Source: Armigeres subalbatus
Lineage: Eukaryota; Arthropoda; Insecta; Diptera; Culicidae
NCBI RefSeq assembly: GCF_024139115.2
Contig: NC_085141.1
Coordinates: forward strand, 69,419,481 to 69,483,480
Length of the DNA: 64,000 nt
Reading direction: 5' to 3'
The translations under genes were made by a program, and so were the position numbers. Position 1 is the first letter of the stretch, and each line of letters starts with the position of its first letter. Under the pieces are notes generated by a model. That model had not been told where the DNA came from and did no database searches. It saw nothing but the letters and a program-made list of their open reading frames with translations. Positions 1-9,677 of the stretch are shown here, piece after piece.

Positions 1-935
1 CTTCCGGAGGAATCGGAGGAACTTCCGGAGGAATTCCCGGAGGAACTTCCGGAGGAATTCCCGGAGGAACTTCCGGAGGAATTCCCGGAGGAACTTCCGG
101 AGGAATTCGGGGAGGAACTTCCGGAGGAATTCCCGGAGGAACTTCCGGAGGAATTCCCGGAGGAACTTCCGGAGGAATTCCCGGAGGAACTTCCGGAGGA
201 ATTCCCGGAGGAACTTCCGGAGGAATTCCCGGAGGAACTTCCGGAGGAATTCCCGGAGGAACTTCCGGAGGAATTCCCGGAGGAACTTCCGCAGGAATTC
301 CCGGAGGAACTTCCGCAGGAATTCCCGGAGGAACTGCCGCAGGAATTCCCGGAGGAACTGCCGCAGGAATTCCCGGAGGAACTTCCGGAGGAACTTCCGG
401 AGGAATTCCCGGAGGAACTTCCGGAGGAATTCCCGGAGGAACTTCCGGAGGAATTCCCGGAGGAACTTCCGGAGGAATTCCCGGAGCAATTCCCGGAGGA
501 ACTTCCGGAGGAATTCCCGGAGGAACTTCCGGAGGAATTCCCGGAGGAACTTCCGGAGGAATTCCCGGAGGAACTTCCGGAGGAATTACCGGAGGAACTT
601 CCGGAGGAATTCCCGGAGGAACTTCCGGAGGAATTCCCGGAGGAACTTCCGGAGGAATTCCCGGAGGAACTTCCGGAGGAATTCCCGGAGGAACTTCCGG
701 AGGAATTCCCGGAGGAACTTCCGGAGGAATTCCCGGAAGAACTTCCGGAGGAATTCCCGGAGGAATTTCCGGAGGAATTCCCGGAGGAACTTCCGGAGGA
801 ATTCCCGGAGGAACTTCCGGAGGAATTCCCGGAGGAACTTCCGGAGGAATTCCCGGAGGAACTTCCGGAGGAATTCCCGGAGGAACTTCCGGAGGAATTC
901 CCGGAGGAACTTCCGGAGGAATTCCCGGAGGAACT
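1..935. repeat. 24-bp GC-rich tandem satellite (about 39 copies)
   Basis: A nearly uniform tandem array with unit CCCGGAGGAACTTCC followed by GGAGGAATT. Each unit is two related 12-bp halves, and nearly every unit contains an EcoRI site (GAATTC). The array runs off the left edge of the window. Variants (for example GCAGGAATT near 290-370) are clustered, as expected if blocks of units were amplified together. Because 24 is a multiple of 3, one minus-strand frame stays open and reads as an endless KFLREFLR repeat. I regard that as an artefact of the repeat and not as a gene. Confidence 0.97.
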
Positions 936-1189
936 TTTTGGGCGTTAGAGGAATGGTTTCGGGCGTTTTTTGCATATAAAGTATTTCGGCCATAATATCA
1001 GAGCCCATAGTCCGATCCGACCAATTTCCAATAGGAGACAATGGGAAAAAAATCTTCATTACTAATGTAATCTTAGAACGGTGTGCAAACTAGCGACTGA
1101 AAAACTATTACGATCTTGAGAAGTGGTAAATAAGTAGAGAGAAGTGAGACGGCTCAGTTTTCACCGCTAATTTCTCACTTTTCAAATGA
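936..1189. other. unassigned spacer between satellite and minisatellite
   Basis: Non-repetitive sequence directly after the satellite. It includes the stretch around 985-1050 (cataatatcagagcccatag and following), which has the feel of a dispersed mosquito repeat, but I cannot name it. No coding potential is seen. Confidence 0.4.
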
Positions 1190-1345
1190 CCTATTAGGCC
1201 AGTTGTCCTGCTCGGCCAAATGACAGGTTCGGCCAAATGACCTTTTCGTCCGAATGACTTTCGACAAGGCCTAATGGTTTGTTCGGCCTAGTGGCATTCG
1301 ATCAAATGGCTTTCGGCCAAATGACCTTTCCCCGTTTTAGACATT
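1190..1345. repeat. degenerate minisatellite, unit about TTCGGCCAAATGACC
   Basis: About eight imperfect copies of a 15-18 bp unit (ggccaaatgacaggttc, ggccaaatgacctttt, gtccgaatgactttcg, ggcctaatgg and similar). Short arrays of this style form the arms of foldback-type DNA elements in insects. Here only one arm is visible, so I call it only a minisatellite. Confidence 0.75.
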
Positions 1346-1394
1346 ACTTACTCCTTTGGTACCTTACCTCTTATGGAACGTACACAAGGTCAAG

Positions 1395-1920
1395 CAGTTT
1401 GACTAACATTGACTCCACCTCTCGTTTATTCAAACATCCATCAAGTTTTACCAACAGCGGCACGAACAATCAATTTATTCGACCAACAATATCACACACG
1501 AACGACCGAAGCACCAACTCGAGCACCAACCATCAAAAAATATATGGGCGTTTGTGCAACTTCACTACAAATGCTCAAACATGTTCGGCGAACCTTGACT
1601 CCACCCCCGACAACTCAAACCAAAATCAAACCGTTTTAATTTTTTCCAACCGAGCCGCCAACTGTCAAATGGTTGTTCGAACAACTTCACACACGTTCAA
1701 ACAAAGCAGCAATCGAAGCGTTTTCGTGGGGGCGGAGTCAATGTTCGTCGAACTGCTTGACTGGTGTGTACGTTGCATTATACAAGGCACGTTCATAAGG
1801 GGCCCCACACACGCTCCGACATGTTGTACAACTTTGACTCCACCCCCAAGTTTGTGCGACCAATTCAGTTTGTACAACCGTCTGACGAACAGTTGGTACA
1901 ACCAAAACTCCAACAAACGT
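1395..1920. mobile_element. MITE cluster with GACTCCACCCCC / GGGGGCGGAGTC inverted ends
   Basis: One unit at about 1550-1775 starts near gaaccttgactccaccccc and ends near gggggcggagtcaatgttc, so its ends are inverted copies of each other. A second partial unit begins at 1798 with GGGGCCCCACACACGCTCC and reads on into gttgtacaactttgactcc. The same family occurs in inverted orientation at 4491-4701, which shares the GGGGCCCCACACACGCTCC end and the central caaaatcaaac(c/a)gtttt motif. No open frame codes for a transposase, so this is a non-autonomous family. The superfamily is unknown. Confidence 0.6.
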
Positions 1921-1974
1921 AACATTTCGTCATTTTCTTTCTGTATATGCTGATGTGTTTGGTGCTTTTTCACG

Positions 1975-2200
1975 AATACTGAATTGGATGAATTGAATTG
2001 GAATGAAATTGGATTGGAGTGCAATTAGATTATATTTGAATTGGAATGGGGTTAGAATTAGATTGGTTGTGGATGGAATTGAACTTTATTGGAACGTGAA
2101 TGGCATATTATTGGAATTTTAGTGATGATGGATTGGAATGCGATTGATATTCGTTAAGAGTTGAAAGTGGATTTGAATTGTATTGGAATCGGATAGGCAC
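1975..2200. repeat. degenerate GAATTGGA-type simple repeat
   Basis: Loose repetition of gaattgga, ggattgga and gaatgg motifs at irregular spacing. It resembles the large GGATTGGTTT array at 51.1-53.6 kb in composition, but it is far more decayed. It may be an old unrelated simple repeat. Confidence 0.6.
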
Positions 2201-2207
2201 AGTCCAT

Positions 2208-3790
2208 ACAGGAATTCATCCGGATGCTCATCCCGGAATTTATCCGGAAGTTTTCCAGAAGTTTTTCCCGGAGTTCCTTCGAAAGATTTTTTTTTGAATT
2301 CCTTCAGATGTTCCTTCCGGAATTTGTCCAGAAGTTCCTACAGAAATTTCTCCGGAAGTTCCTCCCAGAATTTATCCGGAAGTAATAGAATAGGATTGTC
2401 CCAAGTTCAAGTTCCTCCAAGAATTCCTCCTGAATTCCTCCAACAGTTTTTGCCGGAACTCCTCCAGGAAGTTCCTCCCGGAATTACACCGGAAATTCCT
2501 CCAAGAATTGCTGTGGAAGCTCCACCCGGAATTCAACCGGAAGTTCCTCCTGGAATTCCTCCCGGAAATCCAACTGAAGTTTTCTCCCGAAATTTCTCCG
2601 GAAGTTCCTCCCAAAATTCCTCCGGAAGTTCCTCCCGAAATTCCTCTGGAACTGCCATAATCTGAAAAAGTGACGTATACGCCATTTTCCAAAAATGGTG
2701 TTAACAAGTACTACTCATCGAGCTCTTTAACAGAAAAATGGAAAACATGCATGTTGTAAAATGACGGTTATGACACTTTTCCAGATTACGGCAGGGAAGT
2801 TCCTCCCGCAATTCCTTCCGAAATTCCTCCGGAAGTTCCTCCCGCAATTCCTCCGGTAGTTCCTCCCGGAATTTCTCCAAAGTTCCAAATTCAAGTTCCT
2901 CTTAAAGTTCTTCCCGGAATTCCTCTGGAATTTTCTCCCGGAATTCCTCCAGAAGTACCTCCAGCAATTCTTCCGGAATTCCTCCAGATATTCCTCTCGG
3001 AGTTCCTCCGGAAATTCCTCCCATAGTTCTTCCGCAAATTCCTCAAGGAAATCTTCTGGCAGTTCCTCCAGGTATTCTCCTCATCCCCTGGAAGTTCCTC
3101 CAGGAATTTCTCAGAATATTCCTCCCGGAATTCTGAAATTCCTCCAGGAATTCCGAAGTTCCTCCCGGAATTTCTCAAGAAATTCCTCTAGGAATTCCTC
3201 AGGATGTTCCTTCTGGATTTCCTCAGGAATTCCTCCGCAAGCCTCTCAAGCAATTCTTCCGTAAGTTCCTCTAGGGATTCCTCCGGAAGTTCCTCCAGGA
3301 ATACCTCCGGAAATTTCTCCCAGAGTTCCTCCAGAAATTCCTTCCAGGAAATTCTCCGGAAGTTCCTCCAGGAACTCATTCAGAAGTTGCTCTAGGTATT
3401 CTTCCGCAAATTCCTTCAGGAATTTCTTCGGAAGTTCCTCCAGGAATTCCCTCGTAAATTACTACGTTGTTCCCTCCGGAACTCCGGAACTCCCCAAGAG
3501 GTTGCTCCAGAAATTCCATAGAAAAATCCAGTTATTCAAGGATTTTCTACGGAACTTCCTACAGGAATTCCTCCTCTAAGCTCCTCTAAGAATTTCTCCA
3601 GAAGTTACTCCAGGAATTCCACAAAAAGTTCTTCTGGAATTCCTCTGGATGTTCCTTCAGGAACTTCTCCGCAATTTCCTCAAGGAATTCCTTCGGGAGT
3701 TTCTCAATAGATTACATCGGAAGTATCTTTAGGAGTTCCTCCATGTATTCCTCTTGGAATTCATCCGGAAGGTCCTCCTTGAGTTCCTTT
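2208..3790. repeat. inverted, diverged copy of the 24-bp satellite
   Basis: The sequence is dominated by gaattcctccggaagttcc-type units. These are the reverse complement of the 24-bp unit at 1-935, with many more substitutions and indels. A 143-bp MITE (2652-2794) interrupts it. Traces persist to about 4060. All open frames here, on both strands, are repeat shadows rich in Ser/Arg/Asn or Pro/Glu. The 1.27-kb spacer therefore lies between oppositely oriented arrays. Confidence 0.85.
2652..2794. mobile_element. 143-bp MITE, ends CTGCC(A/G)TAATCTG (family M1, copy 1)
   Basis: The terminal inverted repeats extend about 37 bp: CTGCCATAATCTGAAAAAG at the left, and the reverse complement of the right end reads CTGCCGTAATCTGGAAAAG. 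Both then continue through an imperfect CCATTTT/TCATTTT segment. The interior carries ttctgttaaagagctcgatg on the minus strand, which is shared with a second copy at 33568-34205. The element has no coding capacity. The target duplication cannot be read because the element sits inside a satellite whose units already repeat. Confidence 0.8.
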
Positions 3791-4382
3791 TGAAAGTCCT
3801 CAATGTATTCCTCCGGATTTTTTTTCCCAAAGTTTTTTTCTTTTTCAATCTGTGGATTTTCCATAGGAAATCGAATCCGTCAATGAATTCCACTAAAAAT
3901 TGCTTAAATATTTCAAGCGTGAATTCTTTCTCAAATTTCCCCGGATTTTTTAAGATATGCTCTTTCGGAAATTCTATCAGTAATTCCGCAATCAATTCCT
4001 CTGAGAAGTTCTGCAAAAGTTCTTTTTGGAGTTCCTCCAGAAAATCCCCTAAAACATTTTTTAAATCACTTCTCCAACACAACAAACATTACCTACTCAA
4101 TCACAGAATTTCCCGCCGAAAATCCCAAAAAAATCTCCATATAGCGGAGGTATTTTAAAATGGTGTTCATATGGAAATTTTCATAAAACATCTGACTCTG
4201 AAATTTTTGAATATTATCTTATTTTCTGTTTTATCGCAAAAATCACTTTCTGCTCCTGGATATTCCAGCAGAAGAATTGAAAGCAACAATGTTGTACAAC
4301 AACACCACAGACAATACAACTTGGTTGATAAGAAAATTATTTCGAGCTTTTTAGTGGAATGTTTTCACCTGTCATAAGACGA
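3791..4382. other. AT-rich unassigned stretch after the inverted satellite
   Basis: Decaying traces of the satellite (ttcctccagaaaatcccc and similar) up to about 4060, then AT-rich sequence. Open frames here have no recognisable domain, and I see no gene. Confidence 0.5.
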
Positions 4383-4490
4383 GTTTAAACAATCCCATTG
4401 AATTCCACCACTTAATTGTATCTTGACAGATACGTATTTCGACCTCAACAGTAAGGCCGTCTTCAGTGTCTCGTACTTGACTCGACTTCG
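4383..4490 (-). mobile_element. Penelope-like element 3' tail remnant
   Basis: Read on the minus strand, this contains a CTGAAGACGGCC ... GAGGTCGAAATACGT block followed by a segment with gtggtggaattcaatgg. The first block matches the sequence downstream of the Penelope-like ORF at 11098-11134. The second matches 55048-55112. Three places in the window therefore carry parts of one Penelope-like tail. No coding part of the element is present here. Confidence 0.7.
4425..4470 (-). ncRNA. hammerhead-ribozyme-like motif in the Penelope tail
   Basis: On the minus strand the order is GACA, CTGAAGA, C, GGCC, a loop, GGTC, GAAA, TACGTA, TC, TGTC. This fits the hammerhead plan: stem I GACA/TGTC, core CUGANGA, stem II GGCC/GGUC, core GAAA, a self-complementary stem III AUAC/GUAU, then UH. 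Penelope-like elements are known to carry minimal hammerheads that act as dimers, and a loop-less palindromic stem III is what that model needs. One unpaired C between the core and stem II departs from the consensus, so activity is uncertain. Confidence 0.45.
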
Positions 4491-4701
4491 ACTTGGTTGT
4501 ACAACATACGACTCCGCCCACCACAAGTCGGAGCAAAATCAAACAGTTTTGATTTCATCCGACCAACTTTACAACTTTGAAACCGTCCGTCCGACAGTCG
4601 TACAACTTGCCCACAGACGATCCGACTTTACTCCGACTCAACCAAATTTCCTGGAGGCGGAGCCAAAGTTGTACAACACGTCGGAGCGTGTGTGGGGCCC
4701 C
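4491..4701. mobile_element. MITE of the GGGGCCCC family (inverted relative to 1395-1920)
   Basis: The left part reads ttggttgtacaacatacgac then tccgccc. The right part reads ggcggagccaaagttgtac and ends in gcgtgtgtggggcccc. The two ends are imperfect inverted repeats. It abuts the Penelope tail directly at the left. No transposase is encoded. Confidence 0.6.
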
Positions 4702-5735
4702 TAACAGAGTAAGGTATCAATACGAAATTAGGTATTATTGAGTTATGTCCCCCTGCTCGGGCAATGGTGCTTTGACGCTTAATTTTTTTTTTTGGTCTTT
4801 ATTTACATGATTTTTTTTTTTAATTTAATTCATGTTCATACCTGAGTGTTTTCAATTCATAACATCAGTCGTCGCCCCGTAAATCCAAATATCACATGTG
4901 CAATTTATTGTCGTCTAGGCAACAAGGACTGGTCAGTTCCTCGAGGCACCCGGAGGTCAGCACTCCGAAGTACAGCAATCAATCACTTCTATTTTGAACA
5001 CTGGGATATTCTTCATCCTATTTGTTGCAATCGAACCGAACACAAGAAAGAACTTCACAACAAGTCGTCGATTCGAGTTGAGTCGTCCATTTTCTATAAG
5101 ATTTTTTTTTCTTTTGGTTGGACGCACAGCATCTTGGCACACTCAGGTACGAAAACAGCACAAGAGAACCGTCATAGTTCGGCAAAATGCTCCAATTGCT
5201 ACAGGTTTTAAATGGCAGGAAAAGCACCATTTCACTTGGTAACGTTTCACTCGCTGCTTCATGCCTCTTCTGCACGGACCAGTTGGTCCGTCCAAAACGA
5301 AACAGTTTTGATGTTTGCTCACCCGATTTCTGGCACTGGTACTGGTCTGGATTCTGGTACTGCCAGTTGATTGATGTATTGAGGAATAACGTGGTGGTGT
5401 AATTGCGAGCTGTGTGTTATATGGCGAGTGCAGGAGAAGCAGTACATTGTCGAATAAATCAAGAAATTTATTTCTCGATTCGAGAAATAGTTTTCCAGTG
5501 AAATGGTATCCACTAGTTGTGAAGATTTTCTTTGAAGTGTACGTTGCATCAAGACTTTCTTGTCTCTGAGGAGTAAATAGAAAGGCTTCAATGCAACTAG
5601 CCTCCAATCCTGAAAGAGAGTAAGTAAAAATTCTGCATGAAAGGAAAAGGAAGCGTCTTATCATTAGTGGTGAAATGGCATATCCGTTCTTGCGTATTGC
5701 TTTATACTTTCTGCCCTCTATTCTTCGTTTGATTA
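4702..5735. other. no recognisable gene; short palindrome at about 5274-5291
   Basis: Several overlapping open frames on both strands are shadows with no domain I recognise. Poly(T) tracts occur near 4785-4825. An exact palindrome with core CGGACCA/TGGTCCG lies at about 5275-5290. I see no TE ends or coding signature. Confidence 0.5.
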
Positions 5736-5741
5736 TAGGTA

Positions 5742-5918
5742 CCGTCATCGGGGGTGACTATGGGTCAAATGAGGTTGAGAATGGAACAATGTTTTATCAA
5801 TTCTCAGAGAACAAGACAACTAAATTATGATAGATATTTCTTAACGGTTTTGTTATTCGACAATTCTTGTTGCATTGAGCATTGAGAGTGATGGCCCTTT
5901 ATCACTCCCCGATGACGG
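5742..5918. mobile_element. 177-bp TA-flanked MITE, ends CCGTCATCGGGG
   Basis: CCGTCATCGGGG (5742-5753) is matched by its exact reverse complement CCCCGATGACGG (5907-5918), with a further weak match inward (tgac/atcac). Both ends are flanked by TA (5740-5741 and 5919-5920), the signature of Tc1/mariner-type insertion. No coding sequence is present, so any transposase would act in trans. Confidence 0.8.
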
Positions 5919-6062
5919 TACTCAATTTTTAGGATGTTCTTCTTTAACGGAAATGCAAAGAACTTGACGCAATTTTGACTACAGTTAAAGTTTGGCAAAT
6001 TTATTACATTTTTTTTATGTTGATATAAATATTGGCAAAAACCCCACACCACGGCTGCCTTA

Positions 6063-6308
6063 AGGTGATTATAGAATGAAGCCCGTGGTGAATTTCAAAT
6101 TCACCACACGTTTAACTACATACATTTCCACATTTCGTACGGTGCCGAAACTCAAATTATGATTGTTCAGCATAACTAAGCAAACGATCTACCATTATTT
6201 CAGCTTCATACGCGTTATGGTTCTTTCATCTCGTGCTCTTGAAAAAAATATTGGAAAAGCACGTGGTTTACAAAATGGCCGATTTCTGGCTTCATTCTAT
6301 AATCACCT
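6063..6308. mobile_element. 246-bp TA-flanked MITE, ends AGGTGATTATAGAATGAAGCC
   Basis: The left terminus AGGTGATTATAGAATGAAGC and its reverse complement at the right (…GGCTTCATTCTATAATCACCT) form a terminal inverted repeat of about 21 bp with TA on both sides (6061-6062, 6309-6310). The interior carries its own hairpin (gtggtgaatttcaaattcac). This is a mariner-type MITE by structure. The small open frames over it are shadows. Confidence 0.82.
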
Positions 6309-6310
6309 TA

Positions 6311-7274
6311 ATAATAATGGTCCATTTGCTGGAATTCAAAACGACATTTGATATTAACTTTCATATTTTACTTATTGATCTTAAAAAAAAAACAATTAAA
6401 AGTCAACGACTTGTTTGGAAGTACAAAATTGTCTATGGAAAACACCTATCATGAAAACGCATTCGCAAAATTAAGTCCCGACCACAACGATAACTGCCGA
6501 ACGCCGTTGTGTAAGGGACAGTAAACTGCCAGGTTATAACAAATCAAAGCTCCAAAGAAAGTTGGATGTGTCTGTTTAACTTTTACGGCGGATATGTGTC
6601 ACCGTAACTCAGAGGTGGAAAACTTTTCCAATAAGTTTTCCTCTAGATGTGTTCTGTCAACATCCGTAGGATCATGAGTAGGTGGACGGTTCTTCCGAAA
6701 TGGGTGCCGTTTGCCAAGCCATCAATGCATTCAATTTAAAGTTTGTGCAAACTTCATCAGCGTAGAATGACACGCGTTCGGTTCGTGTGCTTTAACTAAG
6801 TTGTCTGAATGTGATTTCATTTGTCAAATTGATCGATATAATAAAGTTAATTGCAAGGGAATATTCAGAGGGGGCAGCGGGGCCAGTTTCTTCTCCCTAA
6901 ATAGTGAAATGTTTGAAATAAAAAATCATTTCCATATCCATTCACACTAGAGCTAATTTGGGAACCAATCATGTACAGAAATAGGTGGTTGAAAAGCTTA
7001 TCAAAAACAAAGTCAATGTCGTTGAAACCCAGGATCCGCAATACATAAAACACTGGGTGCCATTAAATCGGTAGTTGGCATTGCTAACGAAGAGTGCCGC
7101 ACCATAAAACGGGAATGATGGTCGTCAATAATGGAAATCGGTGCAGGAGGCGTCAATTAGAGTCGGCGCCTGTAATATATTTGTTTTTCAGTTCATATTG
7201 GATATATAAAAAAAAATTATATTTTATTCCTGTGAGTTTTTTCAAATAAAATATGTACTTATAACATTTCGTTC
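6311..7274. other. unassigned sequence, no gene seen
   Basis: About 960 bp without recognisable coding sequence, TE ends or tandem repeats. It becomes AT-rich toward 7190-7260. Confidence 0.5.
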
Positions 7275-7586
7275 TACGAAGGGTTCTGAGAAAAATCCCA
7301 TATGGGATTCTTAGGATTCCGCTTGAGATTTCAAGAAGCAACCACTCAAGATTCTGAGCAAAATTCGTTCGAGATTCTAAACAGAATACGTCTAGAACTC
7401 TGAATAGAATCCGTTTGAGATTCTGAAACGAATCCGTTCGGGACTCTGTACAGAATCTGTTGAGGATTTTAAACAGAATCCGTTTAGAATTCTGAAGAGT
7501 ATCTGTTCGTGATTCTAAACTGAACTCCGAGTCCGATCGCGGTTCGTAGCAGTATCCTTTCGGAAATCGTTTGAAATGTTGAATAG
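7275..7586. repeat. degenerate minisatellite, unit about GATTCTGAACAGAATCCGTTTG (left half)
   Basis: About a dozen imperfect 23-24 bp units (gattctgaaacgaatccgtt, ggactctgtacagaatctgt and similar). The array resumes at 11402, immediately after the LINE, so one array was split by the LINE insertion. Confidence 0.8.
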
Positions 7587-7774
7587 AGACCGATTAGGGG
7601 GCTACGAAATGGTGAGTTGACATCCGGGAAGGAGCGCCTAACATAGCTCTGGTCCTCACAAGTTCTAATACTCACGCTTCCACAGGTCTTCCGATGACAA
7701 TTGACCGCCAGCTAAGGGTTGCGTACTTAGCTGGTAGGGTAGCCTGAACACTGTTGCCCTTCTGACATCAAGAT

Positions 7775-9677
7775 CTGTTTGGGCGACTGCAATGCGAAGA
7801 TCGGATCCGACAACTCGAACCATGAGCGCATTATGGGACGCCATGGTTTCGGAGAAATGAGCGAAAACGGAGAGCTGTTCGCAGAATTTTGTGGCAATAA
7901 CGACATGGTGATCGGGGGATCGCTCTTCTCCCATCGACCGGTTCACAAGGTCACGTGGGTCTCCCGTGACGGCTTTATAGAAAATCAAATCGACCACATC
8001 TGCATCAGTCGAAAATGGAAACGGAGCCTTCTTGATGTACGGAATAAACGTAGTACCGAGATCGCGTCTGATCATCACCTCCTCATCGGCGAAATACGCC
8101 TGCGTACTGCGCGGATTCGTCAGCAGCAGGAAAGAGTTGAACGACGATTCAACACACGCCGTCTGGAAGATGCCACGGTGAAACGGATCCTTCGTTGAAG
8201 AACTGGAGACGCGTGCTGCAGATATTCCGGAAGGTGGCAGCGTGGAAGACCAATGGACCGTCACCAAGAATGCCTTCATCGCCACTAGCGAGAACGATCT
8301 GGGCGAACTGCGCACCCAGAGCAAACAATGGATCACCGATGAGACCTGGAGGAAGATAGAGGAGCGAAGCCAAAGCCGCGATAGAGCGATACAAACCAGA
8401 GGAGCCAAAGTCTTAGCACGTCAACGATACGCGGCTCTTGAGAAGGAAGTAAAACACTCATGTCGACAAGGGACAAGCGAGCGTGGGCAGACTCTGGCCG
8501 ACGAAGGAGAGAGAGCCGCAGCAACCGGGGACATTCGCTTCCTCTACGATATCTCACGACGCTTAAGCGGGGCGAAGATTAATGCCTGTGAAAGACGCGA
8601 ATGATCAGTTATTGACCGACCCAACTTACCAGCTGAAACGCTGGTTCGAGCACTTCGAAAAACTTGTTCAAGTGCCAGCCAGGCCATCACCACCTCGGCA
8701 TGATCTGATCATGATCCTAGGATCCGTCGTATAACACGCGTCGATACCTAAGCTCCATCACTGCTAGAGATTCAAACAGCCATCCAAAGCATGAAATCGA
8801 ATAAAGCCCTAGGGGTCGATCGCATATCAGCAGAGACGCTCAATGCTGACCCCATGACATCCGCTCAACTACTGCATCGTTTATTTCGTAATATCTGGGA
8901 CACTGCAACTTTCCCGGTCGACTGTATGCAAGGTACCTTAGTGAAGGTATCCAAAAAGGGTGACCTGACTGTATGCGATAATTGGCGAGGCATTATGTTG
9001 CTGTGTACCGTTCTCAAAGTTCTATGCAAAATTATCCTAGCCCGGATTCAGAATAAGATCGATGCGACTCTCCGGCGGCAGCAGGCCAGATTCCGTGCCT
9101 GAAGATCCTGTGTGGACAATATTGTCACGCTCCACACAATTCTGGAGCAGGTCAACGAATTCCAAGAGTACCTTTACTTGGTATTCATTGACTACGAAAA
9201 AGCTTTTGACTGTCTCAATCACGAGAATATGTGGGGCGCCCTGAGACGCAAGGGGGTTCCTGAGAAAATCATCGACCTTATCGAGGCACAGTACGAGGCC
9301 TTTTCGTGTAGAGTGCTGCACAATGGGGTCCTGTCCGACCCTATCCGGATTGTAGCTGGTGTTAGGCAAGGATGTATTCTATCACCGTTACTGTTCCTCA
9401 TCGTAATCGACGATATTCTGCTAGGTGCGATTGACCGTGAACCAAACCGCGGGCTGCTATGGCAGCCTACAACCATGGAGCACCCAAACGACTTCGAATT
9501 GGATGATGACGTTGCACTCCTCGCGCAACGGCGCTCTGATATGCAGAGTAAGCTCAACGACCTTGCCGAGTGCTCCTCTTCGGCAGGTTTAGTCATCAAC
9601 GTCAACAAAACCAAATCGTTGGATGTAAACACGGTGACTCCTTCCAGTTTCACAGTAGCCGGGCAACCAGTGGAGAA
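7775..9677 (+). pseudogene. LINE endonuclease-reverse transcriptase ORF (copy 1, broken)
   Basis: This encodes the combined AP endonuclease and reverse transcriptase that nicks target DNA and copies the element RNA there. Visible endonuclease motifs are GDCNAKIGSDNS (about 7778), QIDHICIS (about 7987) and SDHHLLIG (about 8068). The RT region shows KSNKALGVDRISAETL (8793), KKGDLTVCDNWRGIMLL (about 8955), QARFRA-stop-RSCVDNIVTL (stop TGA at 9100-9102), LVFIDYEKAFDCLNHENMW (about 9180), GVRQGCILSPLLF (about 9360) and ELDDDVALL at the catalytic Asp-Asp site. Frameshifts occur near 8196, 8600 and 8730. The endonuclease N-terminus is deleted, so this copy cannot be functional. Confidence 0.88.

Noticed and set aside
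586..1059. 157-codon minus-strand frame with KFLREFLR repeats
   Set aside because: Translation of the 24-bp satellite. No start context or non-repeat domain.
7665..8557. Large minus-strand frame opposite the LINE endonuclease (247 codons)
   Set aside because: Antisense shadow of a GC-balanced LINE ORF. The plus strand carries the recognisable endonuclease motifs.
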